In this document: piece by piece, positions 1 through 7,740 of the stretch | Layout of the letters: each line of letters opens with the position of its first letter | Numbering within the stretch: the first letter of the stretch is position 1 | Origin: Bradyrhizobium sp. LTSP885 | GTDB taxonomy: Bacteria > Pseudomonadota > Alphaproteobacteria > Rhizobiales > Xanthobacteraceae | Reading direction: 5' to 3' | NCBI RefSeq assembly: GCF_000938305.1 | Contig: NZ_JYMT01000003.1 | Location: 148,541-212,540, forward strand | DNA length: 64,000 nt | Translations under genes and position numbers: made by a program | The notes under the pieces: generated by a model | What the model saw: only the letters and a program-made list of their open reading frames with translations | Databases searched by the model: none | Told to the model about the DNA's origin: nothing

Positions 1-135
1 GGTCCGGGCGGGCCCGCCGAAATGGTGCCGGGCCAGCGCCATTGCAAGATGAAGATGTATACTGCCGTCGCCAAGGGCGGGACTTACGAGGTCGTGGCAC
101 GCAGCAACGGCCTCGTCGATCCCAAGGAATGCTGA
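1..135 (+). CDS. ABC transporter substrate-binding protein, C-terminal end only
   Basis: Frame 1 is open from the first base to a TGA at 133-135 and gives 44 residues ending in VVARSNGLVDPKEC. This resembles the C-terminal tail of periplasmic binding proteins of the branched-chain amino acid/urea/amide (HAAT) uptake family. The assignment rests on that tail and on the three transporter genes that follow directly. The protein would bind substrate in the periplasm and deliver it to the membrane permeases. The start lies outside the window. The stop is only a few bases before the permease start, so they are probably one operon. Confidence 0.7.
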   Translation, partial: GPGGPAEMVPGQRHCKMKMYTAVAKGGTYEVVARSNGLVDPKEC

Positions 136-143
136 GCGGCACG

Positions 144-1238
144 ATGGTTGCAGCAAAGCAGGCCGTCGCTGAGCTCAGCGAAGGACCGGATGTCGTGACG
201 GGTGAAAGTGCACCGGCCGCCAAATTGCCGGCGGGACGAGCGACGGCAGGACGAAAGGTCCTGCCGATCGTGGAAGGGCTGGTGCTGCTGATCGCACTGG
301 TGCTGCCGCTCGTCCTGCAGGATTACCTGACGGTGTTCGCCACCCGCGTGGTCATTCTCGCGTTGTTCGCACTGTCGTTCGATCTGGTGTGGGGCTATGC
401 CGGCATTATGAGCTTCGGCCAGGCCTTGTTCTTCGGCTCCGCCGGCTACGGCGTGGCGCTCTTGGCGCGCGATCTCAATGTCACCTCGATCTTCCTGATC
501 CTGCCCGCCGGCACACTGATCGGGTTGACCGCGGCACTTCTGCTCGGCGGCTTCCTGCTGCTCGGCCGGCATCCGTCGAGCGTGATCTTCGTCTCGCTCG
601 GCACCCTGACCGGATCCTACGCGGCCGACCGGCTGGCGCGCGGCTGGTACTATCTCGGCGGCCAGAACGGCATCCCGTCGATCCCGTCGCTGACGCTCGG
701 CTCGACCGAAATCTCGGAAGGGCCGGTCTATTACTACATGGCGCTCGGCATCCTCGTCGTCGTCTATCTCTTGTGCCGCTTCCTGGTGCGCTCGCAATTT
801 GGCCTGGGGCTCGCAGGCCTCCGCGAGAACGAGCAGCGCATCGCCTTCTTCGGCTACAAGGCGCAGCATCTGAAGGCGATCGTGTTCGCGGTCGGCGGCG
901 CCATCGCCGGCCTTGCCGGCAGCCTCTATGCCTTCCACGAAGGCTTCGTCTGGCCCAACATGCTGGGCGTCGTGTTCTCGACCCAGGTCGTGCTCTACGT
1001 TTTGTTCGGTGGCTCCGGCACGCTGATCGGCGCCGTCATCGGTACCGTCATCGTCGAGGGCGTCAGCTTCTGGCTGTCGGACAATTACCGCGACGTCTGG
1101 CCGATCATCCTCGGCGTGCTGCTGCTGCTCGTGATCATGTTCCGCCCGCTCGGGCTGATCTCTCTCGTGCTCGGCGAGCGCGAACGGGTCGGCAGGTTCG
1201 GCAAAGCCCCGAAGGAGACGCGCAATGCCGCTCCTTGA
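144..1238 (+). CDS. Branched-chain amino acid/urea-type ABC transporter permease (LivM/UrtC-like)
   Basis: Inner-membrane permease of a HAAT-family importer, about 364 residues with some ten hydrophobic segments and the LivM-type C-terminal part (GGSGTLIGAVIGT near the second half). The frame is open further upstream, but that part would read through the binding-protein gene. I chose ATG 144; ATG 129, which overlaps the upstream stop, is the alternative. The N-terminal 45 residues before the first membrane segment are hydrophilic. It is followed by two ATPase genes with overlapping reading frames. The other permease (LivH/UrtB type) is not in the window and may lie upstream. The substrate cannot be read from sequence: branched-chain amino acids, urea or short amides are all possible. 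Confidence 0.88.
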   Translation: MVAAKQAVAELSEGPDVVTGESAPAAKLPAGRATAGRKVLPIVEGLVLLIALVLPLVLQDYLTVFATRVVILALFALSFDLVWGYAGIMSFGQALFFGSAGYGVALLARDLNVTSIFLILPAGTLIGLTAALLLGGFLLLGRHPSSVIFVSLGTLTGSYAADRLARGWYYLGGQNGIPSIPSLTLGSTEISEGPVYYYMALGILVVVYLLCRFLVRSQFGLGLAGLRENEQRIAFFGYKAQHLKAIVFAVGGAIAGLAGSLYAFHEGFVWPNMLGVVFSTQVVLYVLFGGSGTLIGAVIGTVIVEGVSFWLSDNYRDVWPIILGVLLLLVIMFRPLGLISLVLGERERVGRFGKAPKETRNAAP

Positions 1239-1959
1239 GGCCACAGGCATCAGCAAGATATTCGGCAAGCTCACCGCACTGGATGGCGCTGGCCTCACCG
1301 TCGGCGAGAACGAGTTTCACGGCCTGATCGGTCCGAACGGCTCGGGCAAGAGCACGCTGATGAAATGCGTCGCCGGCGCCGAGGTGCCGACCACGGGCAA
1401 GGTCTCTTTCGTCAACACCGACATCACCGCGTACACGCCGACCGAGCGTGCCCGCGCCGGCATGAGCCTGAAGTTCCAGATCACGTCGGTGTTGCCGACG
1501 CTGACGCTGTACGACAACATCCTGCTGGCGCTGCAGGCGCAGTCCTCGCTCTTGGACCTGGTGTTCTCGCGCACCCGCCGCGCGCTGCACGACCAGGTGA
1601 TGACGATGCTGACCCAGTTCCGTCTTGCCGATCGCGCCCATGACGCCGCCGCGAATCTCTCGCACGGTCAGCAGCAATGGCTGGAGATCGCGATGGCGCT
1701 GGCCGGCAAGCCGCGGCTATTGCTGCTGGACGAGCCGACCGGCGGCATGAGCCTCGAGGAGCGCCGCGTCACCGGCGAATTGCTGCAACCGATCAAGCAG
1801 CATTGCTCGCTCGTCATCGTCGAACACGATCTGGATTTCATCCGCGACATCTGCGACCGCCTCACCGTGCTCGACCAGGGCAAGGTGCTGGCGTGCGGGA
1901 CGGTCGCGGAGATCCAGGCCAACAAGAGCGTCCAGGAGATTTATCTGCGCCGTGCCTGA
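1225..1959 (+). CDS. ABC transporter ATP-binding protein (LivG/UrtD-like)
   Basis: First ATPase of the importer, 244 residues. Walker A is GPNGSGKST at residues 36-44, the signature is LSHGQQQWLEIAMAL near residue 145, Walker B is LLLLDEPTGG, and the switch histidine is in VIVEHDLDF. The start overlaps the permease stop by 14 bases, which implies translational coupling. The signature has LSHGQ rather than LSGGQ, which is common in the LivG/UrtD branch. It would pair with the following LivF-like subunit at the cytoplasmic face of the permease dimer. Confidence 0.9.
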   Translation: MPLLEATGISKIFGKLTALDGAGLTVGENEFHGLIGPNGSGKSTLMKCVAGAEVPTTGKVSFVNTDITAYTPTERARAGMSLKFQITSVLPTLTLYDNILLALQAQSSLLDLVFSRTRRALHDQVMTMLTQFRLADRAHDAAANLSHGQQQWLEIAMALAGKPRLLLLDEPTGGMSLEERRVTGELLQPIKQHCSLVIVEHDLDFIRDICDRLTVLDQGKVLACGTVAEIQANKSVQEIYLRRA

Positions 1960-2656
1960 CCAGTCATTCCTCGATATCAGGCATCTCGATGCCGGCTATG
2001 GCCGCAGCCAGGTGCTGTTCGACGTCAATATCGGCATTCCCTGGCGCGGCGGCGTCGCCGTGCTTGGCCGCAACGGCGCCGGCAAGACCACGCTGATGAA
2101 GACCATCGTCGGCGAGCTCGCAAGCTCGAAGGGCGAATTGTTCTTCGACGGCCGCGACATCACGCGCCGCCGCACCGAGGAGCGGGTGCGCTCCGGCATC
2201 GGCTACGTGCCGCAGGAGCATTCGGTGTTCGCCCGCCTCTCGGTGCGCGACAATCTCGCGGTCGGCTCGCTGTCCAATCCGGATGCGGCGCGCGCCGTCG
2301 ATCGGGTGCTGGCCATCTTCCCAAAACTCAGCCAGCGCCTCGACCAGCCTGCCGGCACGCTGTCCGGCGGCGAACGCAAGATGCTGGCAGTCGGCCGCGC
2401 CTTGCTCGGCAATCCCAAGCTCTTGTTGCTGGACGAGCCGACCGAGGGCGTCTGGATCGGCGTCATCGAGGAGATCACCGAGCGGCTGATCGAACTCGCC
2501 AAGGAGATCGCGGTCGTCATCGTCGAGCAGCATCTCGACCTCGCGCTGCGCGTCGCCGACTACGCCTATGTGCTCGACCGCGGCCGCGTCGCGCTGCAGG
2601 GCGCCGCCGGCGAAGTGCGGAGCGATCCGGAGTTGCTGCGGTATTTGGCGCCGTAG
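1952..2656 (+). CDS. ABC transporter ATP-binding protein (LivF/UrtE-like)
   Basis: Second ATPase, 234 residues, starting at a GTG that overlaps the stop of the upstream ATPase by eight bases. Walker A is GRNGAGKTT at residues 39-47, the signature is LSGGERKMLAVGRAL, and Walker B is LLLLDEPTEG. Directly after Walker B the sequence is VWIGVIEEI instead of the usual LAP or GLAP D-loop, a small departure from the family. The gene closes the operon; a palindromic intergenic repeat follows instead of a clear U-tract terminator. Confidence 0.9.
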   Translation: MPDQSFLDIRHLDAGYGRSQVLFDVNIGIPWRGGVAVLGRNGAGKTTLMKTIVGELASSKGELFFDGRDITRRRTEERVRSGIGYVPQEHSVFARLSVRDNLAVGSLSNPDAARAVDRVLAIFPKLSQRLDQPAGTLSGGERKMLAVGRALLGNPKLLLLDEPTEGVWIGVIEEITERLIELAKEIAVVIVEQHLDLALRVADYAYVLDRGRVALQGAAGEVRSDPELLRYLAP

Positions 2657-2672
2657 CCGGAACAATCTCTCC

Positions 2673-2797
2673 CCCGTCATTCCGGGGCATGCGAAGCATG
2701 AGCCCGGAATCCATCAGGCCGCGGGTTTGGAGAGGAATGGATTCTCAGATGCGCAATTGCGCATCATAGTTCGCGCTGCGCGCGCCCCGGAATGACG
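2673..2797. repeat. Intergenic palindromic repeat, CGTCATTCCGGGG family
   Basis: Two outward halves, CGTCATTCCGGGGC at the left and GCCCCGGAATGACG at the right, are inverted copies of each other. Between them lie smaller palindromes such as CATGCGAAGCATG and GCGCAATTGCGC. It sits between the ABC operon and the SnoaL-like gene, which converge here. It has the look of a REP/BIME-like dispersed element, and a fragment of the same kind (CCCCGGAATGACGG) occurs near 41.7 kb. Confidence 0.65.
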
Positions 2798-2843
2798 AAT
2801 GATGGGCTGTGGCTGCTGGACGGGCAAACTCAGCAGAGATCCA

Positions 2844-3236
2844 TCAAGACCCTTGCGCAGAAATCCGCTCGACCAGATGCGCACGCGAGGGGCCGGGCTG
2901 AAATCGCTCCGCGAAATATTGCGTTTCGTGGGCCACAAGTCCGTCGCGGAATTCCATGATGCTCACGGTGTAGGACGGGATGCCGTCATAGGTCAGCACA
3001 AACTCCGTGACCCAGAGATCGCCGCTGCCGATCATCCGCCGGATCGTAAAACGCTTCTTGTTTGGCTGGACGGTTCGGCTTTCCTGGATGTTGCGCCGGC
3101 CGCGGATTCGCTCACCCGATTGCGGATATTCGAGCACGGCATCCTCATGGTAGATGTCATGCTCGACCTCGAAATCGCTTGCGTCCGACGCATCCCAATG
3201 GCGCTGCAGCGCCGCTCGCACGGTTTGATCGTCCAT
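2844..3236 (-). CDS. SnoaL-like / NTF2-fold family protein
   Basis: 130 residues with the layout of the small cone-shaped NTF2-like fold: an N-terminal helix (QRHWDASDASDF), HDIYHEDAVLEYPQSGERI, and a beta-rich C-terminal half with FRDGLVAHETQYFAERF, a typical SnoaL_2 ending. Members include small-molecule isomerases and many proteins of unknown substrate, so no reaction is assigned. The gene is divergent from the TetR-type regulator that starts about 190 bases away. Most of the opposite strand is open, but that reading frame lacks family features until the regulator start. Confidence 0.8.
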   Translation of the reverse strand: MDDQTVRAALQRHWDASDASDFEVEHDIYHEDAVLEYPQSGERIRGRRNIQESRTVQPNKKRFTIRRMIGSGDLWVTEFVLTYDGIPSYTVSIMEFRDGLVAHETQYFAERFQPGPSRAHLVERISAQGS

Positions 3237-3428
3237 TTCAATCTCCCCACTTGCGCGCCCAGCTTGGCTTCAAGGATACGCCTGTGGGACGTCCGCGACA
3301 ATGCGCCGAGGCGGGCCGGATGTGTCATCACGTTGCAGGCGAAAGCCAGATACCGTGTTGCGCAAGGAGCAATCGTCTGGCACGCATCAGGGGTTCGCAA
3401 GTCCACGAATCGGAAAGCCACGCCGACG

Positions 3429-4148
3429 ATGTCTCCGGACAAACCTCTGTTCAAGATTCGCAAGCCGTCCCGCCGGGATCACAAGCCGCCTCCCGGCCCC
3501 GATATGGGAGCGCGCATCCTTGATGCCGCCGAGTTCGTGTTTGGTCACTTTGGGCTCCGTGGCGCAACCACCGCGCTGATCGCCAAGAAGGCTGGTATCG
3601 CCAAGCCGCACATCTATTACTACTTCGAGGACAAGGACGACCTCTACCGCGCCATCCTGGAGCGGGCCATGAACAAATGGGCCCGAGACATCGACAAGCT
3701 CGATGCGCATTCCGACCTCGTGACGATCCTGACCGAGTACATCGACCGCAAGGTCGATTTCTCGCGTGATTATCCTTATCTATCGCGGATTTATGCCACC
3801 GAGATCATCAGCGGTGCGCCCTATATCGGAGAATTCATCTCGAAGATATCGACGCCGCTGCTGTTGCAGAAGGTCAAGGAGGTCGACGCCTGGGCCGCGC
3901 GGGGTCTGATCGCGCCGATCAGCGCGACGGACCTGTTCTTCTGCATCTGGGCGATGACCCAGGCTTACGCCGACTTCTCCAGCCAGATGTGCATCATGAA
4001 GAAGAAGCGCGCGCTTGATGAGGCCGACTACGCCGCCGCGAAAGCCACCATCGTGCAATTGGTGCTTGGCGGGCTTGGCCTCGCGGTTGCAGGAGAGCGC
4101 AAGGCTGCGGGCCGTCCGCGCTCACGCGCAGCGCGGCCCGCCGGTTAG
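3429..4148 (+). CDS. TetR-family regulator, RutR-like
   Basis: 239 residues from ATG 3429. The open frame extends further upstream, but that part is antisense to the SnoaL-like gene and was rejected. The N-terminal TetR helix-turn-helix reads ILDAAEFVFGHFGLRGATT through HIYYYFEDKDDLYRAIL. The ligand domain matches the RutR/YcdC group: SRDYPYLSRIYATEIISGAP and FCIWAMTQAYADF. RutR of Escherichia coli senses uracil/thymine and controls pyrimidine use. The convergent neighbour is an NCS1 nucleobase-type permease, so this regulator may control it. A perfect inverted repeat in front of the permease is a candidate operator. Target and ligand are inference. Confidence 0.85.
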   Translation: MSPDKPLFKIRKPSRRDHKPPPGPDMGARILDAAEFVFGHFGLRGATTALIAKKAGIAKPHIYYYFEDKDDLYRAILERAMNKWARDIDKLDAHSDLVTILTEYIDRKVDFSRDYPYLSRIYATEIISGAPYIGEFISKISTPLLLQKVKEVDAWAARGLIAPISATDLFFCIWAMTQAYADFSSQMCIMKKKRALDEADYAAAKATIVQLVLGGLGLAVAGERKAAGRPRSRAARPAG

Positions 4149-4164
4149 AGGCGCATAGAGGGCC

Positions 4165-5634
4165 TTACTCCGCGGGCACGGACGCGACCTGCGACGTCTG
4201 CGTCATCAACGCAACGTGCAGCAGTCCGCCAAGCGCCGCTCCGATCAGCCAGCCCCAGTCGCCGACATTGGGGATGACCTTGTAGGCCCCGAGCAGCGAC
4301 AGTCCGATCGAGATCGTCCCCGAGATCGCCAGCGCAATCAACGCCCGCCGGTTCCAGCCGTTCTCGAAGTAGAGCGAGCCGGATGGCGACATGGTGTAGA
4401 GGTCCTCGACCACGACGTGCTGCTTCTTCACGAAGTAGTAGTCGCCCACCATGATGCCGAACATCGGCCCGAGGATCGCGCCGAAGATGCTGACGAAGAT
4501 CGTGATCGCCTGCGGGCTCGACACGAACAGCCAGGGACAGACCATGACCGACAGGATCGAGGTGATCAGGCCTCCGAGCCGGAAGTTGATCTTCTGCGGG
4601 TTCAGATTCGAGATGTCATAGGCCGGCGACACGAAATTGGCGACGATATTGATGCCCATCGTCGCGACGATGAAGGTGATCGACCCCAGCGCCACGATCC
4701 AGGGATTGCCGATCTTCTCGACGATCGCGACCGGATCCATGATGGCCTCGCCGAAGACTTTCACGGTGCCCGCCGTCACGATCACCGTGATGACGGCAAA
4801 AACGATGAAGTTGAGCGGCAGCCCGAGCAGGTTGCCGACCTTCATGGCTCGCTCGTCGCGGCCGAAGCGGGAGAAGTCGCCGAAGTTGAGCAGCAGGGCG
4901 GCGAAGTAGGCCACGATCAGCATCGCGGCGTTGGCCATGTGGCCGAGCGACGAGCCCTCGGCCGGCGGACTGAGCTGGAGGTCGAGGCTGGAGAAGCCGG
5001 TTTGCGACAGGATCCAGATCGCTAACGCGAACATCACGACGTAGACGACCGGACCGCAGAAATCGATGAACTTGCGGATCGTCTCCATGCCATTGAGGAA
5101 GATCAGCAGCTGGAAGATCCACATGAAGCCGAAGCTGAACCAGCCGAGCGTCGACAGGCCGAGGATGCTGTTGTGGGTCAGCGTTTCAGCTTGGGGAAAC
5201 CAGGTCAGGACCAGAACCTGGACGGCCTTGGATGCAAAATAGGTCTGCACGCCGTACCAGACGATTCCGACGACGCCGCGAAGGACGGCGGCGAGATTGG
5301 CGCCCATCACGCCAAACGACATGCGCGCGACGACCGGAAACGGCGTGCCGTATTTCAGTGACGGGCGGCCGATCAGGTTCATCAGGAAGTAGACGGCGGT
5401 GATGCCGACCACCATCGAGAGCAGCACCTGCCATCCGGTCAGGCCGAGGAAGAACAGGCTTGCCGCGAAAGTGTAGCCCCCGACCGAATGCACGTCCGAC
5501 ATCCACATCGCAAAGATGCTGAAGACGCCCCAGGTCTTGCCCTCCGGGGCAGTCGGCGCGAGGTCATGGTTGTAAAGTCTCGGATGGGCACCCGTGATGG
5601 CGATGACGGGCGGTGTCGCATGTGATCCGGCCAT
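4165..5634 (-). CDS. NCS1-family permease (cytosine/uracil/allantoin/hydantoin type)
   Basis: 489-residue membrane protein with about twelve hydrophobic segments. The N-terminal LYNHDLAPTAPEGKTWGVFS followed by FAMWMSDVHSVGGYTFAASL matches the NCS1 (nucleobase:cation symporter-1) start, and GRPSLKYGTPFPVVARMSFG is the helix-2/3 motif of the family. It imports a nucleobase, hydantoin or allantoin-type compound; substrate cannot be fixed from sequence. It converges with the RutR-like regulator, 16 bases between stops. Its promoter region carries an 11-bp perfect inverted repeat 52 bases before the start. Confidence 0.88.
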   Translation of the reverse strand: MAGSHATPPVIAITGAHPRLYNHDLAPTAPEGKTWGVFSIFAMWMSDVHSVGGYTFAASLFFLGLTGWQVLLSMVVGITAVYFLMNLIGRPSLKYGTPFPVVARMSFGVMGANLAAVLRGVVGIVWYGVQTYFASKAVQVLVLTWFPQAETLTHNSILGLSTLGWFSFGFMWIFQLLIFLNGMETIRKFIDFCGPVVYVVMFALAIWILSQTGFSSLDLQLSPPAEGSSLGHMANAAMLIVAYFAALLLNFGDFSRFGRDERAMKVGNLLGLPLNFIVFAVITVIVTAGTVKVFGEAIMDPVAIVEKIGNPWIVALGSITFIVATMGINIVANFVSPAYDISNLNPQKINFRLGGLITSILSVMVCPWLFVSSPQAITIFVSIFGAILGPMFGIMVGDYYFVKKQHVVVEDLYTMSPSGSLYFENGWNRRALIALAISGTISIGLSLLGAYKVIPNVGDWGWLIGAALGGLLHVALMTQTSQVASVPAE

Positions 5635-5685
5635 TTGGCTTCTCCCTGGGGTTTCCAGGTGCGATGCAAGCGATATGCCATTTCT

Positions 5686-5721
5686 TGAACGATCGGTAAA
5701 AACTCTTTTTCCGATCGTTCA
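5686..5721. promoter_or_regulatory. Perfect 11-bp inverted repeat before the NCS1 permease; candidate TetR operator
   Basis: TGAACGATCGG at 5686-5696 and CCGATCGTTCA at 5711-5721 are exact reverse complements separated by 14 AT-rich bases. Each arm holds its own CGATCG palindrome, as in TetR half-sites. It lies 52-87 bases upstream of the permease start on the minus strand. A second, GC-only 20-bp palindrome (GGAGGCGCCG/CGGCGCCTCC) follows at 5722-5741. Binding by the RutR-like regulator is inference. Confidence 0.6.
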
Positions 5722-5939
5722 GGAGGCGCCGCGGCGCCTCCGGCACGCCGGAAGCCCGGTCTCGGATCGATCAAAGCCGCCCGGGCCCCGGTGCGGGTGC
5801 CCAACCTCCGACCGCGCCTGCCGCCAATCTGGGCAGCCATCCTTGCGAACGGTTAGGGACGTTCGCACCCCCGTCTGCCCCGCAGGCAGGCTCCCATGGA
5901 GTGAGGGCGTGGCCCGGATGCCAATTGCGACTTGATCAG

Positions 5940-5962
5940 AATAGGGTACCCCCCTATACTAG
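5940..5962 (+). promoter_or_regulatory. C-tract operator typical of CsoR/RcnR-family regulators
   Basis: ATAGGGTACCCCCCTATACT lies directly before the start codon of the metal sensor. RcnR/FrmR/CsoR proteins bind G/C-tracts flanked by AT-rich inverted repeats, and a six-C run inside a TA-rich frame is that design. It would give autorepression of the sensor and exporter pair, relieved by nickel or cobalt. Seen: the sequence. Inferred: the binding. Confidence 0.6.
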
Positions 5963-5966
5963 GTTC

Positions 5967-6245
5967 ATGTCGCACACCATCAAGCACAAGTCGAAGCTCG
6001 TCGGCCGCGTCAGGCGCATCAAGGGGCAGATCGAAGCGGTCGAGCGTGCGCTCGAGTCCGAGCTCGGCTGCGCTGACGTGTTGATGCTGGTCGCATCGGT
6101 GCGTGGCGCGGTGAACGGGCTGACTGCCGAGCTACTCGAGGACCATATCCGTCATCACGTCGTCGATCCCGCGCATGAGAAGGATCCGGAGAAGGCGCAA
6201 GGCGCCGCGGATCTGATCGACGTCGTCCGCACTTACCTGAAGTGA
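5967..6245 (+). CDS. Metal-sensing repressor of the RcnR/CsoR family
   Basis: 92 residues, the usual length. The start at ATG 5967 gives MSHTIKHKSKL, and the E. coli RcnR metal ligands are all present at the same positions: His3, Cys35, His60 and His64, plus the family signature RGAVNGL. This set fits Ni/Co sensing better than the Cu(I) CsoR set or the formaldehyde FrmR set. The gene is followed after four bases by an RcnA-like exporter, so the pair is a self-regulated metal efflux module. A C-tract operator overlaps the leader. Confidence 0.88.
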   Translation: MSHTIKHKSKLVGRVRRIKGQIEAVERALESELGCADVLMLVASVRGAVNGLTAELLEDHIRHHVVDPAHEKDPEKAQGAADLIDVVRTYLK

Positions 6246-6249
6246 AGCC

Positions 6250-7335
6250 ATGACCGGACTCTCCGAACTGTTACAGCAGGGCTCGGCGCATGCGTGGCTG
6301 TTCGTGCCGAGCGCCATTCTGCTTGGCGCGCTGCATGGCATGGAGCCGGGCCACTCCAAGACGATGATGGCAGCATTCATCATCGCGGTGCGCGGCACCG
6401 TGCTGCAGGCGGCGCTGCTCGGCCTTTCGGCTGCGATCTCGCATACGGCGATCGTATGGGCGGTGGCGCTCGGCGGCTTGTATTTCGGGCGGCAGTGGAG
6501 CGGCGAACAGAGCGAGGCGTACTTCCAGATCGCCTCGGCCGTCGTGATCATCGGCATCGCGATCTGGATGGCGTGGCGGACCTGGCGCGAGCAGAACGCC
6601 CAAGATCTTGACCAAGACCACGATCATCATCATCACCATGACGAGGTGATCCAATTCGCAACCGGCGACGGCGTGCTCACGCTCGAGATATTCGAGGACG
6701 GTGTGCCGCCGCGCTGGCGTGTTCGCGCCGAACGCGGTCTGCTGCCGGCGCCGGAAGCGATCGTGCTGGACACGTTGCGGCCGGACGGCGTGAGGCAATC
6801 CTTCAGCTTCGTCAGCCGCGATGGATTTCTTGAAAGCGTCGACGAGGTACCCGAGCCCCACGCTTTCAAGGCGAGGCTGTCGCTGCGCGGACGTGCCGAA
6901 GCGTTCGAGACGAGCTTCGAGGAACATGACCACGACCATTCTCACATGAACCTCGGCGAGGAGGACGACGCCCACGCCCGCGCGCATGCCGCCGACATCC
7001 GCAAGCGCTTTGCGGGACGGACGGTCACGACCTGGCAGATCGTGCTGTTCGGACTATCCGGCGGCCTGATCCCGTGCCCGGCGGCGATCACCGTGCTCTT
7101 GCTCTGCATCCAGCTCAAGCAGTTCAGCCTCGGTTTCACGCTGGTCGTGTGCTTCGGGATTGGCCTCGCGATCACCATGGTTTCGGCCGGCGTGCTGGCC
7201 GCGCTGAGCCTGCGCCACATCGAGCGCCGCTGGACCGGCTTCAGCCGCTTCGCGCGCCAGGCGCCCTATGCTTCGGCGGCGCTGATCGTCCTCGTCGGGC
7301 TCTACACGGGATGGCTGGGTTTCAGCGCGATCTAG
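6250..7335 (+). CDS. rcnA: Nickel/cobalt efflux transporter, RcnA/NicO family, with an inserted soluble domain
   Basis: 361 residues, against 274 in E. coli RcnA. Membrane helices occupy residues 1-120 (with LLGALHGMEPGHSKTMMAAF, the HX4-type NicO motif) and 265-361 (LSGGLIPCPAAITVLL). Between them lie two histidine-rich stretches, DHDHHHHHD near residue 127 and HDHDHSH near 226, flanking about 95 residues of beta-rich sequence (EIFEDGVPPRWRVRAERG and PEPHAFKARLSL). The insert explains the extra length and may be an extracytoplasmic metal-handling domain. The gene is four bases after the RcnR-like gene. Function: Ni/Co export across the inner membrane. Confidence 0.88.
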   Translation: MTGLSELLQQGSAHAWLFVPSAILLGALHGMEPGHSKTMMAAFIIAVRGTVLQAALLGLSAAISHTAIVWAVALGGLYFGRQWSGEQSEAYFQIASAVVIIGIAIWMAWRTWREQNAQDLDQDHDHHHHHDEVIQFATGDGVLTLEIFEDGVPPRWRVRAERGLLPAPEAIVLDTLRPDGVRQSFSFVSRDGFLESVDEVPEPHAFKARLSLRGRAEAFETSFEEHDHDHSHMNLGEEDDAHARAHAADIRKRFAGRTVTTWQIVLFGLSGGLIPCPAAITVLLLCIQLKQFSLGFTLVVCFGIGLAITMVSAGVLAALSLRHIERRWTGFSRFARQAPYASAALIVLVGLYTGWLGFSAI

Positions 7336-7452
7336 GGCGGGACGAAATCGGAGCGAACAGGAATCGCGAAGCAGTGAGGTGAGCAGAACGGCCCGGGCGC
7401 AAACGCCATATGCGATAGTCAGGGGCGAGGCGCGATTTCGGAATAATGGAAT

Positions 7453-7552
7453 AATGTCGCTGATTTGCCCGACATGTCAAGTATTCGTGTCGAGCGCCGG
7501 CACCGGCCGACTACTTTGCATGGGGTTGTTTTCGATATTTTGGCTGTGCGCC
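7453..7552 (+). repeat. Dispersed intergenic repeat, copy A (TGCATGGGGTTGTTTTCG family)
   Basis: The 34 bases at 7511-7544 recur exactly, in inverted orientation, at 33487-33520, with further similarity on both sides (CGTGTCGA..CGCCGG upstream, GTGCGCC downstream). It stands in the non-coding stretch after the metal exporter. Small open frames over it lack coding character. Either a mobile repeat remnant or a structured transcript; the data do not decide. Confidence 0.7.
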
Positions 7553-7606
7553 ATGCGCGGGTGACGACAGCAACGGCTGTTGATGGGTGGTGAATCGATA
7601 CCCATC

Positions 7607-7731
7607 CCCGTCGTCCTGGCGAAAAGCCAGGACCCATACGCCGCGGCCCTCGGAAAAGGCACAAGCGGCATCGGCTTCTCTTGCAACTTAATTCGGTGGC
7701 TATGGGTCCCGGCCTTCGCCGGGACGACGAA
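7607..7731. repeat. REP/BIME-like repeat pair (CGTCCTGGC..GGGACGACG family)
   Basis: Two hairpin-forming units face each other: CGTCCTGGCGAAAAGCCAGGAC on the left and GTCCCGGCCTTCGCCGGGAC on the right, joined by about 75 bases and each bordered by CCCATA/TATGGG. The same design occurs at 16764-16886, 53100-53236 and 62568-62700, and a single hairpin at 32787-32814. Confidence 0.75.
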
Positions 7732-7740
7732 GGGCCGCGC

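Noticed and set aside
2799..3428. N-terminal extension of the TetR regulator
   Set aside because: It reads antisense to the SnoaL-like gene and TetR proteins begin with the HTH near residue 20-30.
5722..5741. GC-rich 20-bp palindrome as a terminator
   Set aside because: No U-tract on either side and it lies in a promoter region; kept only as a remark on the operator.
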